Assembly (NCBI GenBank): GCA_018136815.1 | Contig: CM030938.1 | Coordinates: 2,953,289 to 3,017,288, forward strand | Length of the DNA: 64,000 nucleotides | DNA from: Isochrysis galbana | Taxonomy: Eukaryota; Haptophyta; Isochrysidales; Isochrysidaceae | Reading direction: 5' to 3' | Shown: positions 11,065-21,330 of the stretch, in pieces | How positions within the stretch are numbered: the first letter of the stretch is position 1 | How the letters are laid out: every line of letters starts with the position of its first letter | The notes under the pieces: generated by a model | The model's database searches: none | Told to the model about the DNA's origin: nothing | What the model saw: only the letters and a program-made list of their open reading frames with translations | Made by a program: the position numbers and the translations under genes

Positions 11065-11446
11065 CCCGGATGGGACAACAGGTACAAGGTCAACAGGTTT
11101 CGGGGGCCTCTTCCTATTAAGAGGACCTATTGACAGGTCGCAATAGGTCCGTAACAGGTCAAAATAAAACTCATTTTACTAATATTATAGATGTATGAGT
11201 ATGTGATGTATATTATGAATATGATTGGCTTCTGACTTCTGAGCTAAGTTACTAGGGAGAGGAAGGGATCCGAGATGATTTGGGCGTGGCTACGATAGCG
11301 GTACCTATAGTATAGGCCTATAGCCACGCGCGAGGCGAGAATATTGAAAGGTTTTTTTTTACCTATTACCTATTAACAGGTAACAGGTCTGGTAGGCCTC
11401 TTGACCTCTTAATAGAACCTATTAGAAGCCTATTGTCCCATCTGGG
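11065..11446. mobile_element. 382-bp TIR element inserted in a LINE zinc knuckle
   Basis: Ends are CCCGGATGGGACAACA and, inverted, CCCAGATGGGACAATA (14 of 16 match). They are flanked by the direct duplication CTCCACAT at 11057-11064 and 11447-11454 (9 bp if the preceding G is counted). Deleting the element and one duplication copy restores the LINE knuckle CRICGAANESSLHLGEC in frame on the minus strand. No transposase is encoded, so it is a non-autonomous element. An 8-bp duplication is typical of hAT-like families, but the superfamily is not settled; 9 bp would fit MULE. Confidence 0.9.
11250..11361 (+). mobile_element. LINE family A 3' end nested inside the TIR element
   Basis: The stretch GAGAGGAAGGGATC ... 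GGGCGTGGCTAC ... TAGCCACGC, followed by GAGAATATTGAAAGG and a T-run, matches the 3' terminal hairpin and tail of LINE-A copies at 27.8, 33.5 and 55.5 kb. It lies wholly inside 11065-11446, giving a three-level nest. It is too short to tell a severely 5'-truncated LINE from a SINE borrowing the LINE tail. Confidence 0.65.
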
Positions 11447-13144
11447 CTCCACATATGCGGCATGTGTTTTCTTTGTCGGGGAATCGGTTGTACGTGCCCA
11501 TTCTTCTGTGCGTTATGTGTTTGAAATGTAAGTGCGTGTCGCGCGCCGTCACTACCGGGGACGTGTATATCTGAGCTAGATGTGCCCATGTGTTTGTTGG
11601 TATTTGGAGTTTCTCCTCCCACTTGGTCGGTCCCGTGAGGCGCTTGCGTTTGCGGCTTGCTCGCTGTAGGGCACTTGTGAGGTGTGTCACTTCGATCGCG
11701 TCGAGCGGCGTCTTTCCGTCCAAGGTGTTTTCATCCGCTAGCGGGTATTCGAGTCTCTTGTTGGATTTGTACCCTTCTCCCCACCTCGCCGGCGGGGAGG
11801 TGTCTAGGTTTGACGGGGCGTCGGTTCTTTTTCCGATTATTGGTGTGCCAAGGTACGAAAGTTCCGCTTCGTACCAAATGCCTTTGGTCTTCACAAAGTA
11901 TTCTCCCTCTTGCGTGATGTGAAGTTCGGGGGGGGGCTCCTCCTGGTTGTTATGTTCTACGGTGTCTCTCCTCGGTGTTGCACCTCTCCTCGCATCTGTA
12001 TCTCCCAACGTCGACAATGACGACGTTGCGTGGCTTACTAGTGTGTCCCATGTTTCTAGAAATTTGTCCCTTGGGATATATTCTCCTTTATATTGTATGT
12101 ACGTGTCGTTGTTTCTAAGGTATTGCTCGCATTCCGCTCTGCTGTACGGCACAGTTGCATGCCTGCTTTGCGGAAGTCAGCTACGTCCTTGTATTTTTCG
12201 CGAAACTGGTTGGCGCAATCCGCCGTTACGCAAATTTCCCACGGCCCGGAGGCGCTCTTAGACAAGAAGTCGGGCTCAAGGTCCACGCCTTCTAGCTTGT
12301 TGAGATGCGCGACAATGGCCCCGAGGGTCTCCTCGTCCTTGGCTTTGTGGCCTTTTTCGTAGGCCGTGAATGAGATGATGATCTTCTGGTCTATGGGAAA
12401 TTCCGATTCCTCCTCGGGCATGGGCTCGAGGTCTTCGTCGAGGAGGGCCACCTGAGTGACCGGGGTGGGGAGTGTGGTTAGTCCCATGCGTGGTCTAGTC
12501 ACGTCAGGGTCCGTGAGGTTTGTTGGATCCGTGATGGTGTCGCCCCTTTCCGAGGGTTTGGTGTGCTGGGTGTTTTGTGTTGGCTCTTGTTGGTGTTGGT
12601 GTTTGTTGTGCTGGGCCTCTTTGGCCAGTGTTGTGCGTGTCGTTCGCGCGACCGAGCCGCGGCTGCCCACCAGCCCGACGGCTTTGTTGAAGAGCTTTCC
12701 CTTCGTTCCATCTCCTGTGCTGCCCCTGACCCCCATCTTGGGGGTCCTTTGCTGCTCCATGTTGTGACCTCTGTTGAGGTACGTCATGTCCCCCTTGGGG
12801 TTTTGTGTGTGTTGGTGCCGGGAACCAATGAGGCCCACACTAGGGTCAACTGAAGCCCGAGAGACAACACGGGACAACACGGACCAAACCACGCACACCC
12901 TACGCGCACTCAAGGAGTCACAAAGGCCGCGACAGCGGCCGCGACCTCCACAACCAGCAACACACCAACATACGACAACAACAAGGCACCAAGAAGGGTA
13001 TGCCTTACCAACCCACGAAACGGAGAGAGCCGATAGGGGCCCCATCCCTTGCACGACGCCTCACCAAGCGCTTGAAAGACTGACCAAGAGACCCCCACCC
13101 CACGGGCACACGCAGGCAACCCCCCAAGGAGGGGAGGAACAAGA

Positions 13145-13490
13145 ATTAAAATAATTAATGTTATATCCTAGCCAACCCCACTAGCTAATCGGACACAACT
13201 TTTCCGTCCCGGAATCTCGCCATGCCTGACGAGCCAGGTGTCCGAGTGCTACCGGGGGGAGGGGGCACTACCCCCTCCCCTCGATATTTGTCCTCCCCCC
13301 AGTGCACGCACCGACCCCGCGCACCCCAGCACGTCCTCTCCTCGAGTCCACGCTGGGGGAAAACCCCTTTCGGGTAAAAACAACGCAGGGGGGGGGGGGC
13401 ACTCGTGAAAGGGAGCCCAGAAGCGCTAATCACTCCTCGCCGGGGCGAGTGGCCGCGGCGTGCCGCGGCCCTTCGGAGGGGAGGAACAAG
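13145..13490 (-). repeat. Repeat R, copy 2 (inverted)
   Basis: Reverse complement of the sequence at about 44480-45040, including GGTTGGCTAGGATATAACAT, AAAAGTTGTGTCC, ACACCTGGCTCGTCAGGC and the CCCGAAAGGGG / GGCCGCGGC segments. It lacks the 183-bp TIR insertion found in the 44.7 kb copy and so serves as an empty site. Confidence 0.7.
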
Positions 13491-14851
13491 AAGAAGACCA
13501 AGACTACCAGCACGACAACTCGCAAATCATCATGACCTTCACCTCTACGGACCGGGGCATCAAGATCAAAGATGAGGAGGCCCTCAGCGCCATTGTAGCG
13601 CATCTCAACAAGCTCGAGGGCGTGGACCTTGAGCCGGAATTCTTGGCGAAGAGCTCAGCGGGCCCATGGGAGATCTTGGTCTCAGCGGACTGTGCGCAAC
13701 AATATCAGGCCAAATTCAAGGATCAAGGCGTTTTCGCGATTCATGAGGTGAAATACCCCATGATCGTCAAATTTCAGACCCTTGACGACAAAGCCCGCGA
13801 GCTCCCTCAAGCTTCATCGAAGGCGCTAGCCAGCGCATTTAAAGACGTGACGGCGCACCTCGTAGTGCGCAATTTCAAATTCGAGATGAAGGACGCCATC
13901 AACATAAACTCGCTAGCCAAGGCGCTCGAACAACAAGGGTTCATCTTCCTGAAAGGCAACCAAGAGCGCACAAAGGTGCTAACCAAGGAGGGAGTGCTCG
14001 TCACCCAAGGCAAGAAGGAGGTCTACCACTTGTGCGTCGCACCAAGGACGGGCAACTTTGCAACTTTTGACTTTCCGCGCAAGATTCTCCTCAATGTCAA
14101 CAACAACCCCTACCCGCTAGACTATGCGATCCGCGATTGCAAAGATCTAGGAGGAGATATCAAAAACATGAACATCCACGCCGGCCCGAAGGGATGCAAA
14201 GGATACTACAAGAACTACGCGCTAGCTTTCACGCCACCGCTCCGCGCTTGCAGCTGTGAGGAGGAGCGTCAGGCGCGCATGGACCGCGAACAGGCGCGCC
14301 GGATGGCGCCGCCTAAACGCACCCTGCACGAAGTGATCGCTCCAGACACGGGGGCGGCGTGCTCGCGTTTCCCAATGGGCAAGTGCCCCATGAATATCAA
14401 AGGCAAAAAGTGCAACCGCTCACACGGCCTCGAAACAGCATGGTCGGGCGAGACGTGTATCGTCCCGTGCGCCTTTCCACGCATCGAGGACATGCCGCCA
14501 GCCAAGCGCCCGAAACACGGGCAATGCGCCTTAGGCGGTGGATGCCTCTACAAACACAAGTGCGCCGCTGTCGCCCCAAGCACCACGCGTCCCAATGGAA
14601 CAAGACAGGCCCACATAGCATTCAACTCCACCCTTGGCTACCCAGGTGAAGGACCAATCACAGTGGTCACGTACAACCTGAACGGCGCCGGAAACGGCGC
14701 TCTGGGCTCGGTGCTCGCGCAAGCACGCAAGGCCAAGGTCGACATCCTCCTCCTTCAAGAGCTCCACGCGTACGCGGACGGGAGACACCTTAGGGCATGC
14801 ATGACCGCCAAAGCTTTGGGCTGGCAAATGGTGCACGCACCGGCCAGCCAC
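13460..14851 (+). mobile_element. LINE N-terminal ORF with Cys-His fingers and start of an AP-endonuclease domain
   Basis: Open frame (first ATG 13532) that begins with the LNKLEGVDLEPEFLAKSSAG block shared with the LINE-B copy at 12.2-13.0 kb. A middle region has CSRFPMGKCPMNIKGKKCNRSH (C-x7-C-x8-C-x3-H) and a second cluster CALGGGCLYKHKC, probably nucleic-acid-binding zinc fingers. It then enters an EEP/AP-endonuclease domain: VVTYNLNGAG and DILLLQELH, the usual N-terminal catalytic motifs. The element breaks off at about 14851, where an inverted LINE fragment is fused, so the endonuclease lacks its remaining motifs and the RT is missing. The open frame running on to 15100 is chimeric. Confidence 0.75.
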
Positions 14852-15381
14852 GTTCTACTCCGGTGCCGTCCAGCGGCGTTTTTCCGTCTAGCGTGTACTC
14901 GTCCGCTAGCGGGTATTCTAGTCTTTTGTTGGTCTTGTATCCTTCCCCCCATTGTGCCGGTTCCATCTTCAGATCCATGTTTTTGTACGTCTCTCCCCCT
15001 TTGGGGTTCTGGTCATGATGGTGCCGGGCCGGCACCTCGCGCCGGAGCGCGAGGGCGGTACCGCGGCTGTGTAGGGTCCAGGCCCGGGGGCCTTCCCTGA
15101 TGGTACGTCCCACTGGTGTGGTGTGACTGGTGTGGCTGTGGGTTGTGGTTTGTGTGTGCAGCATGCTGTCAACCAGCATGCAGGTCGTGCTTTCGCTGTT
15201 CTCGGTGGTGCGCGGGCGTGGCCCGATGGCTCCTGTGCCCACCTGGCTGGGGGGGTCGTCCTGGCGCGGTCGCTTCGGCGACAGCGGCGTGTCCATGAAA
15301 GCTTCGTCCATCGCGGCGAGGGCCGCGGCAGCGAGGGCGGGAGGCGGCGCGCGCTCCATGACCCTATCGTTTTAACGATAG
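14852..15381 (-). mobile_element. LINE 5' end joined to post-RT fragment (internally deleted)
   Basis: On the minus strand it starts with the hairpin CTATCGTTTTAACGATAG (15364-15381), then GGTC and ATGGAGCGCGCGCC. The ORF MERAPPPALAAAALAAMDEA runs through NPKGGETYKN, then passes directly into WGEGYKTNKRLEYPLADEY, the C-terminal region of family B, and stops at the 14851 breakpoint. The Cys-His, endonuclease and RT regions are absent. It is a third example of a 5' end joined to downstream coding sequence. Confidence 0.65.
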
Positions 15382-16051
15382 TTGAACTAGGTACTACCTA
15401 CCACTCTATCAAACTATCAAGGTGCAAGGTGAAACTTGAGGTTGAGGTTTGCTTCTTTTTTTATGCTCCCCCTGTCATTTTTGTGCATAAGCAGCTATTT
15501 GCCCCTCACAACTTTGCCGGTCGGAGGGAAAGAGCGACCACCTGCCATTTTGCCACCATGCTCCGTGGGGTTGAAGTTTAAAATCGTAACAAACTAGCCC
15601 TTAGCCCTTACATGGACGGCGTGAGACGTGAGACAGAGTGTTTAGTGCTTAGGCTACTCCTAACTACCCTCTACCCTCCCTGTCCCTATCCTACCGCACC
15701 CCCCCCTCTTCCTCGACCGTTTCCTTCTCATGGAAAACCGGGGGAGGACAGGTCGCGCACACTGCTTCGACCAGGGTCGTGAGAAAGGGGGGTAGGAGTG
15801 TGTGGTGTCCCTTTTCGGACGCTGTTCTGCCCCTTCCGGCCATACGTAGTAGTACTAGTACTATGGAAATGGTTTCATCGTCCACCTGGTAGATGTAGTA
15901 TTATCTATGTACGAGGGATGAAAATATCACGCGCCTCTTGGCCACACCGAGAGGGAGAGCGAGCCGCTGCGGCAGAACGGTGCTGCGCGGGCGGCACGCG
16001 CGCACGCACCGCGCGCTTGGACGGGCTTGGGAGCCGCGCACGCGCGCGACG
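15382..16051. other. Spacer with a diverged dispersed repeat
   Basis: Bases 15610-15850 resemble 8470-8650 (GGCGTGAG stretch, pyrimidine stretch, CTGCTTCGACCAGG...GAGAAAG). A GTAGTAGTACTAGTACTA motif lies near 15846. No gene is recognised before YidD. Confidence 0.4.
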
Positions 16052-16627
16052 ATGCGCATGCTCTCGCTCGCCCTCCTTCTCGCCGCTGCCGGTGCGATCG
16101 TGCTAAATCCGAGGCCACTGTGCTGCTGCCCAGCATGCCATGCTCACCAGATACCTTTGGAGCTACTCTCCAAGCTCCAGGCCAGCGAGAGGTCAGCAAC
16201 CAAGGAAGCTGCGCTCGACTTCCTCAGATGGTACAAGCTGACCATCTCCCCCCTTCTCCCGCCTGGCTGTCGCTTCATTCCCACGTGTTCTGAGTATGCA
16301 ATGCAGTCGTTCGAGAAGTACTCAATTCCCCAGGCAGCTATCCTCACTGCTTGGCGCCTCGTACGCTGCAACCCATTACACTTCCCCAAGACGGGCTATG
16401 GGTTGGATGAACCCACGTGGCCCCCACCACCGTACTGGGCTGGAGATGGACGTCTGCGTACCTCGCTTGACGACGAACTGTCGCGCTTAAGAGCGTTGAG
16501 AGATTTGGACAGCCTAACGGGGCCACAAGCCATGGGACAACAAGCCTTTGATCCACTCGAGATTTTGGCAGAGCGCTCTTCGAGTGGGCAGAGCGATGAG
16601 GAGGATCGGGGGTCTGACGTGAGCTAG
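16052..16627 (+). CDS. yidD: YidD-family membrane-insertion efficiency factor, probably plastid-targeted
   Basis: YidD proteins are small membrane-associated factors that help YidC/Alb3 insert proteins. The 191-aa product contains the family core: FLRWYKLTISPLLPPGCRFIP, TCSEYA, then AAILTAWRLVRCNPLH and the GYG..EP end. The conserved cysteines of CRF.PTCS and RCNP are present. An N-terminal hydrophobic stretch, MRMLSLALLLAAAGAIV, reads as a signal peptide, consistent with import into a secondary plastid through the ER. Bacterial YidD is about 75-100 aa; here a 45-residue leader and an acidic C-terminal tail of about 75 residues (ending SSGQSDEEDRGSDVS) are extra. No intron is needed. Start chosen at the ATG that opens the signal peptide. 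Confidence 0.9.
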   Translation: MRMLSLALLLAAAGAIVLNPRPLCCCPACHAHQIPLELLSKLQASERSATKEAALDFLRWYKLTISPLLPPGCRFIPTCSEYAMQSFEKYSIPQAAILTAWRLVRCNPLHFPKTGYGLDEPTWPPPPYWAGDGRLRTSLDDELSRLRALRDLDSLTGPQAMGQQAFDPLEILAERSSSGQSDEEDRGSDVS

Positions 16628-16926
16628 GTGTAAGATCTTCGGGTAAAAGGGAGTGTGGTGCGATCATAAATCACCGAAAAGCCGGCCTATATTGTCGGGG
16701 AATATATGTTGATGAACCACCTCTAGATCAATATCAATCATCACCGCAGACTTTGTCAACAGATCATTGCACTCTCCGTATTGCCCGACATCAACGCTTA
16801 CATGCCTGGCGTAACCGCTTTACAAATGTGGGATTTCACAGTAACACCCATTCATACGGTGCCAGACCGCTAGGAATCTGAATTTGGGGATTCTTGCCTA
16901 CCTCTCTCTCTCTCGCTGCTGAGGTC

Positions 16927-17050
16927 AACTAAGTTTATAGTAATACTTAGTTCAGCATGGGGGGCCAACCTACTTTTATAAGTGGGGGTCAATGGAGGCC
17001 TCGCGCCCCCCTCACTCCATCGCGGACACCCCCCGGGGTGGGCCCGTACA
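16927..17050 (+). repeat. LINE-type 5' hairpin plus shared 85-bp block
   Basis: AACTAAGT (16927-16934) and ACTTAGTT (16945-16952) form a hairpin followed by CAGC and ATGGGG. The block that follows (CCAACCTACTTTTATAAGTG through ACACCCCCCGGGGTGGGCCC) recurs at about 21010-21110 with few differences. It looks like the 5' part of a third LINE leader type. Confidence 0.55.
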
Positions 17051-17229
17051 ATCAAAGAAGAGATGTGTCCACCATGGATGTAAATAAATAAAAGTTGGCA
17101 TTCGGGTCAGAGGTGAGTGAGAGTATATGAATATTTTTGTAACGACTATGGACATTCGATGGCTCAATTGAGTGATGTCCCATATTTGACGGGACGCGAC
17201 CTGTGTGCCGTTCCTTTCCATGTGTGACA

Positions 17230-17650
17230 GGTCCTTACGTCCTTACTCCATTCCAACATCCAACATATCAACATGGACATGGCACGTAGCACGTAGCACG
17301 TAGGAGCGTAGGAGCTCTTACTCCATTCCAACAAGATTGGCGATGAAGGCATCAAGGCATTCGCCAAGGTGCTAACCAAAGATGTGATACAGAAACCAAA
17401 GGTAAGTGTGTCATCCTTTCTATGTGAAACGTTCACTTCTGATTCCTTTGTTTCGTATTCTCGTATATTCGATATTCGTGTGACTTGTGACTTTGCACTT
17501 TGCAGAAGCTCACACTCTCCGCCAACCAGATTGGCTCTGAGGGGATGAAGGAATTCGCCGAGGCGCTTTCCAAAGGGCCTTGCGCAATCTCGTGATGCTC
17601 ACTCTCCAATCCAACAAGATTGGATCCGACGCGATGACAGACTTTGCAGG
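17230..17650 (+). pseudogene. Leucine-rich repeat (ribonuclease-inhibitor type) fragment with a frame break
   Basis: Two visible pieces: SNKIGDEGIKAFAKVLTKD up to a GTAAGT donor near 17402, then after a TTTGCAG acceptor LTLSANQIGSEGMKEFAEAL. The next repeat would read LRNLVMLTLQSNKIGSDAMTDFA but is out of frame because a base is missing in the AAAGGGCCTTGCGC stretch (about 17572-17585). The 28-residue LRR periodicity with N.IG..G identifies the NLR/RI-type LRR class. The tandem copy TTACTCCATTCCAACA (17243 and 17318) suggests earlier repeat loss. Alternatively an unrecognised intron removes the break. Confidence 0.5.
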
Positions 17651-17765
17651 TCAGAAGGCTAAAATGCCCTCCCTCAACACTAAGGTTAAACCGGCACGGA
17701 CAAGAAAACTCTCACCGGAAGAGAGTTTTGTATTTGCGTAGGTGTGCGAGGGAAGCGATGGCCCA

Positions 17766-20076
17766 ATGCTTTCTGGCGGGTGGGTCGAGAAGCAGCCCTC
17801 CGCCCTAGCGCGCCCATTCGGGCGCACGCTGAACGAGGCTACAGCGGACGCCCGGAGGCGGCAGCGCAAAGCTGAGCGGTTGATGCAGATCGCGCGCGTC
17901 CTCCTCCGCAGCCCCAAGCAGACGGGCAAACCTGAGCCAGCGCTGCCGGCCAGCCGCAGAGAGAAGAAGGCGTTCCCGCGCAGCCTGAGGGTGGTGCGGG
18001 CGGAGCACGCGAGCGCGCTGCGACAGCCGCGAAAGGCGTTGCGGCCACGCTCGCTCACAGAGATCCTGAGCGCACTACGACAATCATCTTTCGACGAGCC
18101 GGATGACGAGCGCGGGACGGCACCTGTAGCTGCTTTGGTGCCTTCTGTGGCATTGCCCCAGCATGGAGTCTCGGTCGAGTGGGTGGTGCCTATGCCTGAT
18201 ACAAGGAGACCAGACGCTGGAAAGAAGGACGAGTTAAAGACGTGTGGGGCAGAGGTCGGGACGGCGGTGGAGCGACGCGGTGGGGAGAAGGAGGGCTTGC
18301 TGGTGCTGTGCTGCCGATGTGGAGTGGTGCTTGATAATGCGGAAGGTGTCACCATTCGTCCGGCCATTGGCGATTGTGACGCGGGCTCGTGCAACCACTG
18401 GGCATGTGTCCCGTGCTCTGGTGAAGAGGAGGGCTATGCGGGCAAATGGCTCTGCGGGTGCGCCAGGTGCGGACAGGATATTCGCAACTCACCACACCAC
18501 ACGAATGTGTCTTCTGGAGTGATATCTCTTGCAGCACAGGTGTCCTCCTCATCCAGCGCACACCTCGTGGGCGGGAGGAAAACTGCGGTCGTGGATGGTG
18601 CATCTAGGGGCGAGGCGCATGCCCATCCCTTGGTGCAGCACAATCACGTCTCTGATGGCGGGAACTGGAGTCCGAGGGTTGATAGTGAGAGTGATGATGA
18701 GCCTGCAGACCACATCCCTCTTTCTCAACGGAAGCGCAAACCAGTCGGAAAGCCGTTTGGCGGACCCCCGATTGCGAAATCCCAAATGGATGCATGCTTG
18801 TTGACTGCGCGCACGAGCACGGCGCAAGTGCCAAAGGTACCGCGGGTTCGTCTCAAGCTCAATGGCCTTCAAGGAAGCAAAAAAAGCAGGAAGGCGGACG
18901 AGAAAAATAGAGAACGCCCGGGTGTGCGTTCCAGCTCTACAACAGCTGGCAGCAAGCAGAATGGCGGAGAAGCGTCTCACATGAAACAAGAGACAAAGAA
19001 TGAGGCCGAGGTAGGCGACAGTAGCGATGCTTCTGCCACAGCTGCTACCGCCGGCAAAGAGGAAAGTGGACCACAACCAGGACAAGATTCAGATGGTTGC
19101 ACACAAGGAACCGCTTGCACCTCAGACCTTGATTCTCCACGCGGCAAGGAAGGACCAAGCGACTCGCTCAGCGAGCTCTTCCGCCAAGATGAGAAGGGCT
19201 ACGAGTGCTCACGTTCGGTCGGAGCTCGTTTAGTCGACCGTTATCGAAGGCGCAAGGCTCGATCTAGCGAGGCGCGTAAGCTCACAATGACTTCTATGGT
19301 CGCGCCTACCTGGATCGACCCGGCGGGTGCCGGGGGACCCGATGTAGCAAGCTCTTCTACTGTCGCATCACGAGGATCAAGGAGAGAGCTTCGGCAACTG
19401 GTGCGCTCCGGATCTGCTCGTCACGACTCCCCTCTCCACTCGGCACGCTTCGGCACATTCTTAACAGTTGATCGATCACATGTGTAGTCTTGCCCCATCC
19501 ACCGGACCTTACCTGCCCCCCCCCTCCCTTCGCACGCGCGTTGTGCCCACGCACCAGGCGAGCATCCTCGGGCAGAGTGGGTCCAAGAAGGTTGGCGACT
19601 CGTCGATGTCAGCCCTCACCTTCAACGAGCTTACCTCTCGGAAGAAGAAGGTTCGACTTGCCAAGTCTGCAATCCATTCATGGGGGTTGTACGCTGCTGA
19701 GGCGATCGATGCTGAGGATTTCGTGGTCGAATACATCGGCGAATATGTGCGCGCTTCCGTCGCTGAGTGTCGAGAACGCAAGTATCGGCGTCTCGGCTAC
19801 GGTGACGACTACATCTTCCGCGTCGATGCTGATACGCTTGTGGACGCCACTCGCATGGGCAGTGTCGCGCGCTTTGCCAACCACTGTTGCGACCCCAACT
19901 GCTACACGACGATCATCAAGGCGGGTGGCAAGCCGCGCATTGTCCTCTACTCGAAGCGTCCCATTGAATTGGGAGAAGAAATAACATATAACTACAACTT
20001 TGACATCGATGAGGACGAGAGCTTGCGAATTCGATGTCGTTGTGGCGCCAAGTCATGCAAAGGATATTTGAATTAG
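17766..20076 (+). CDS. SET1/MLL-type histone H3K4 methyltransferase with PHD-like cluster
   Basis: Predicted exons 17766-19400 and 19558-20076 (717 aa). The junction is chosen because donor GTGCGC and acceptor CACCAG are both in phase and place RRELRQL ahead of the pre-SET segment as in yeast Set1. The SET domain has FNELTSRKKKVRLAKSAIH, the HSWGL turn, RFANHCCDPNC (AdoMet and pseudoknot), EEITYNYNF, and a post-SET CRCGAKSCKGYLN with three zinc cysteines. This pattern marks the SET1/Trithorax group, which methylates H3K4 in nuclear COMPASS-like complexes. Residues about 180-238 hold a Cys/His cluster (LCCRCG...CNHWACVPC...WLCGCARCG) resembling a PHD finger. The middle is disordered. An acceptor-like TTTGCGTAG just before 17741 means upstream exons may exist. 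Confidence 0.85.
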
Positions 20077-20459
20077 CTCGGAAAGTGGATAGGCAACAGG
20101 CTTCGCGTTCGACTCCGGTTCAGCATGTCCTCGTTCGTACCTAGCATGGTCCTGTCACGTTTTCGCGAGACATCCTGCATGGCATCCCATCTTGCCTTTG
20201 GGCGTTGCCAATACTTGCAGCTTGTTTCCGCGATGAGCTTTCGATCGCGCTATCTTCGCTAATCTTTTCTCCGCCACTCCACACTACACGCATTGCTTGA
20301 TTGTCGCCGTGCGCTCCTACATGTAGCCTGGACACTCACCTCTTTTAAACCCCCCTTTTTTTACCGGCATGAATATTAAGTAGTATTGAGATTTGCTTTG
20401 CCTCAACCAAGTCCATCCGTAGCTAGCATTAGTACGTAAGTGTAGAATCAAGCAGGATT
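20077..20459. other. SET gene 3' flank
   Basis: Moderate-GC spacer. No further exon, RNA gene or repeat was recognised. Confidence 0.4.
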
Positions 20460-20489
20460 TTAATATGTTAGATTTTTGGTTTTTTGGGG

Positions 20490-21330
20490 GGGAAATTATA
20501 GTTTTAGCGATGGAGCACGCGCCGACGGCTCCCACCTCTCAGCCCACCGCAGTCACGACGCCCCAGCGGGGCCGCCCGAAGCCCCCGGAGCAAAAGCGCG
20601 CGCAGGCCGCCGCCCCCGCAGCCGACGACGTCGACATGCTCTCACCTCTTCCGAGCCAGACCTCACAGAGGGTGGGAACAGGCAAAGCCCCAGCCAGACA
20701 CAAGCTCTGCCGCCACCTCCCTCAGCCTCGCCACCCATACAAAAAATTCTTGAAGATGCCCACTGCTTTGCTATCCATCGTCCCTCGCGCTGGGGGCTAC
20801 CCCTGACATCGCCCTGGCCCCACCCTCACTCCCCTTTCGCCTTTCGCCCACCCCCTCGGTCCTTTTCGTTCGGTTTCGGGGGGTCGACCCATGTGCACTA
20901 CTTTGGGTCCGGCGTCGGGGGGGGCGCCAGAGCCAGGAGGGAAGGGCCGCGGCTCGCCGCGGCCACTCGCTTCGGCGAGGAGAGATTGGCGCTCCTGGGC
21001 CCCTATTCACGAGTTCCCCCCCCCCCAACCTACTTTTATAAGTGGGGGGCAATGGGGGCCTCGCGCCCCCCTCTCTCCATCGCGGACACCCCCCGGGGTG
21101 GGCCCGTACATTCAACCTCAGCCCCTGCCCTCGGGCAGGGGCTGGGCAATCATCATTCTGGCCCAGACCCCTAGTGGGCGCGGGCCGCGAGCCGCACTCC
21201 CAGGCCCGCATGGGCCAGCTCTCGTACTGACTCCCCCCCCCATCCCTGGTCGCCAGGCAGACAGGGGACTCAGGGCGGCACCGAAAGGCCAGCGAGGCGA
21301 GCGAGGGAGAGGCAGGGGGGGCTAGGGGCT
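20490..21330 (+). mobile_element. LINE 5'-end fragment with MEHAP... ORF start
   Basis: The leader AAATTATAGTTTTAGCG is followed by ATGGAGCACGCGCC (ATG at 20510). The 98-aa ORF opens MEHAPTAPTSQPTAV, paralogous to MERAPPP (15.36 kb) and MERAAAAPLSF (30.39 kb). Downstream are GTCGACC...GTGCACTA, also found in the 3' region of LINE-B copies, the GGCCGCGGCTCGCCGCGGCC hairpin shared with 44.5 kb, and the 85-bp block shared with 16.97 kb. Endonuclease and RT are absent. Confidence 0.6.

Larger units (their letters stand above)
10221..13140 (-). mobile_element. LINE family B, internally deleted copy interrupted by a TIR element
   Basis: Minus-strand non-LTR retrotransposon. Reading 5' to 3': N-terminal ORF region (about 13054-12160) with NPKGDMTY and the conserved LNKLEGVDLEPDFLSKSASG block also found at 13.5 kb; an abrupt join near 12150 to the post-RT region beginning VPYSRAECEQYL; the PLADENTLDGKTPLDAI block; FKHITHRRMGTYNRF; the CCHC knuckle split by an insertion at 11065-11446; then IIDNLFIYPKG and LAWRYIMTDFYRIHYENI. 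The 3'UTR ends with GAATCTTCAGATG plus T-run at about 10223-10240. The endonuclease and RT core are absent at the join. Several frame changes remain, so the copy is inactive. Confidence 0.75.

Noticed and set aside
13460-15100. A single 546-codon LINE ORF
   Set aside because: Sequence after about 14851 is the reverse complement of a family-B LINE (PLADEY block on the minus strand), so the last 80 codons are an accidental open frame across a fusion.
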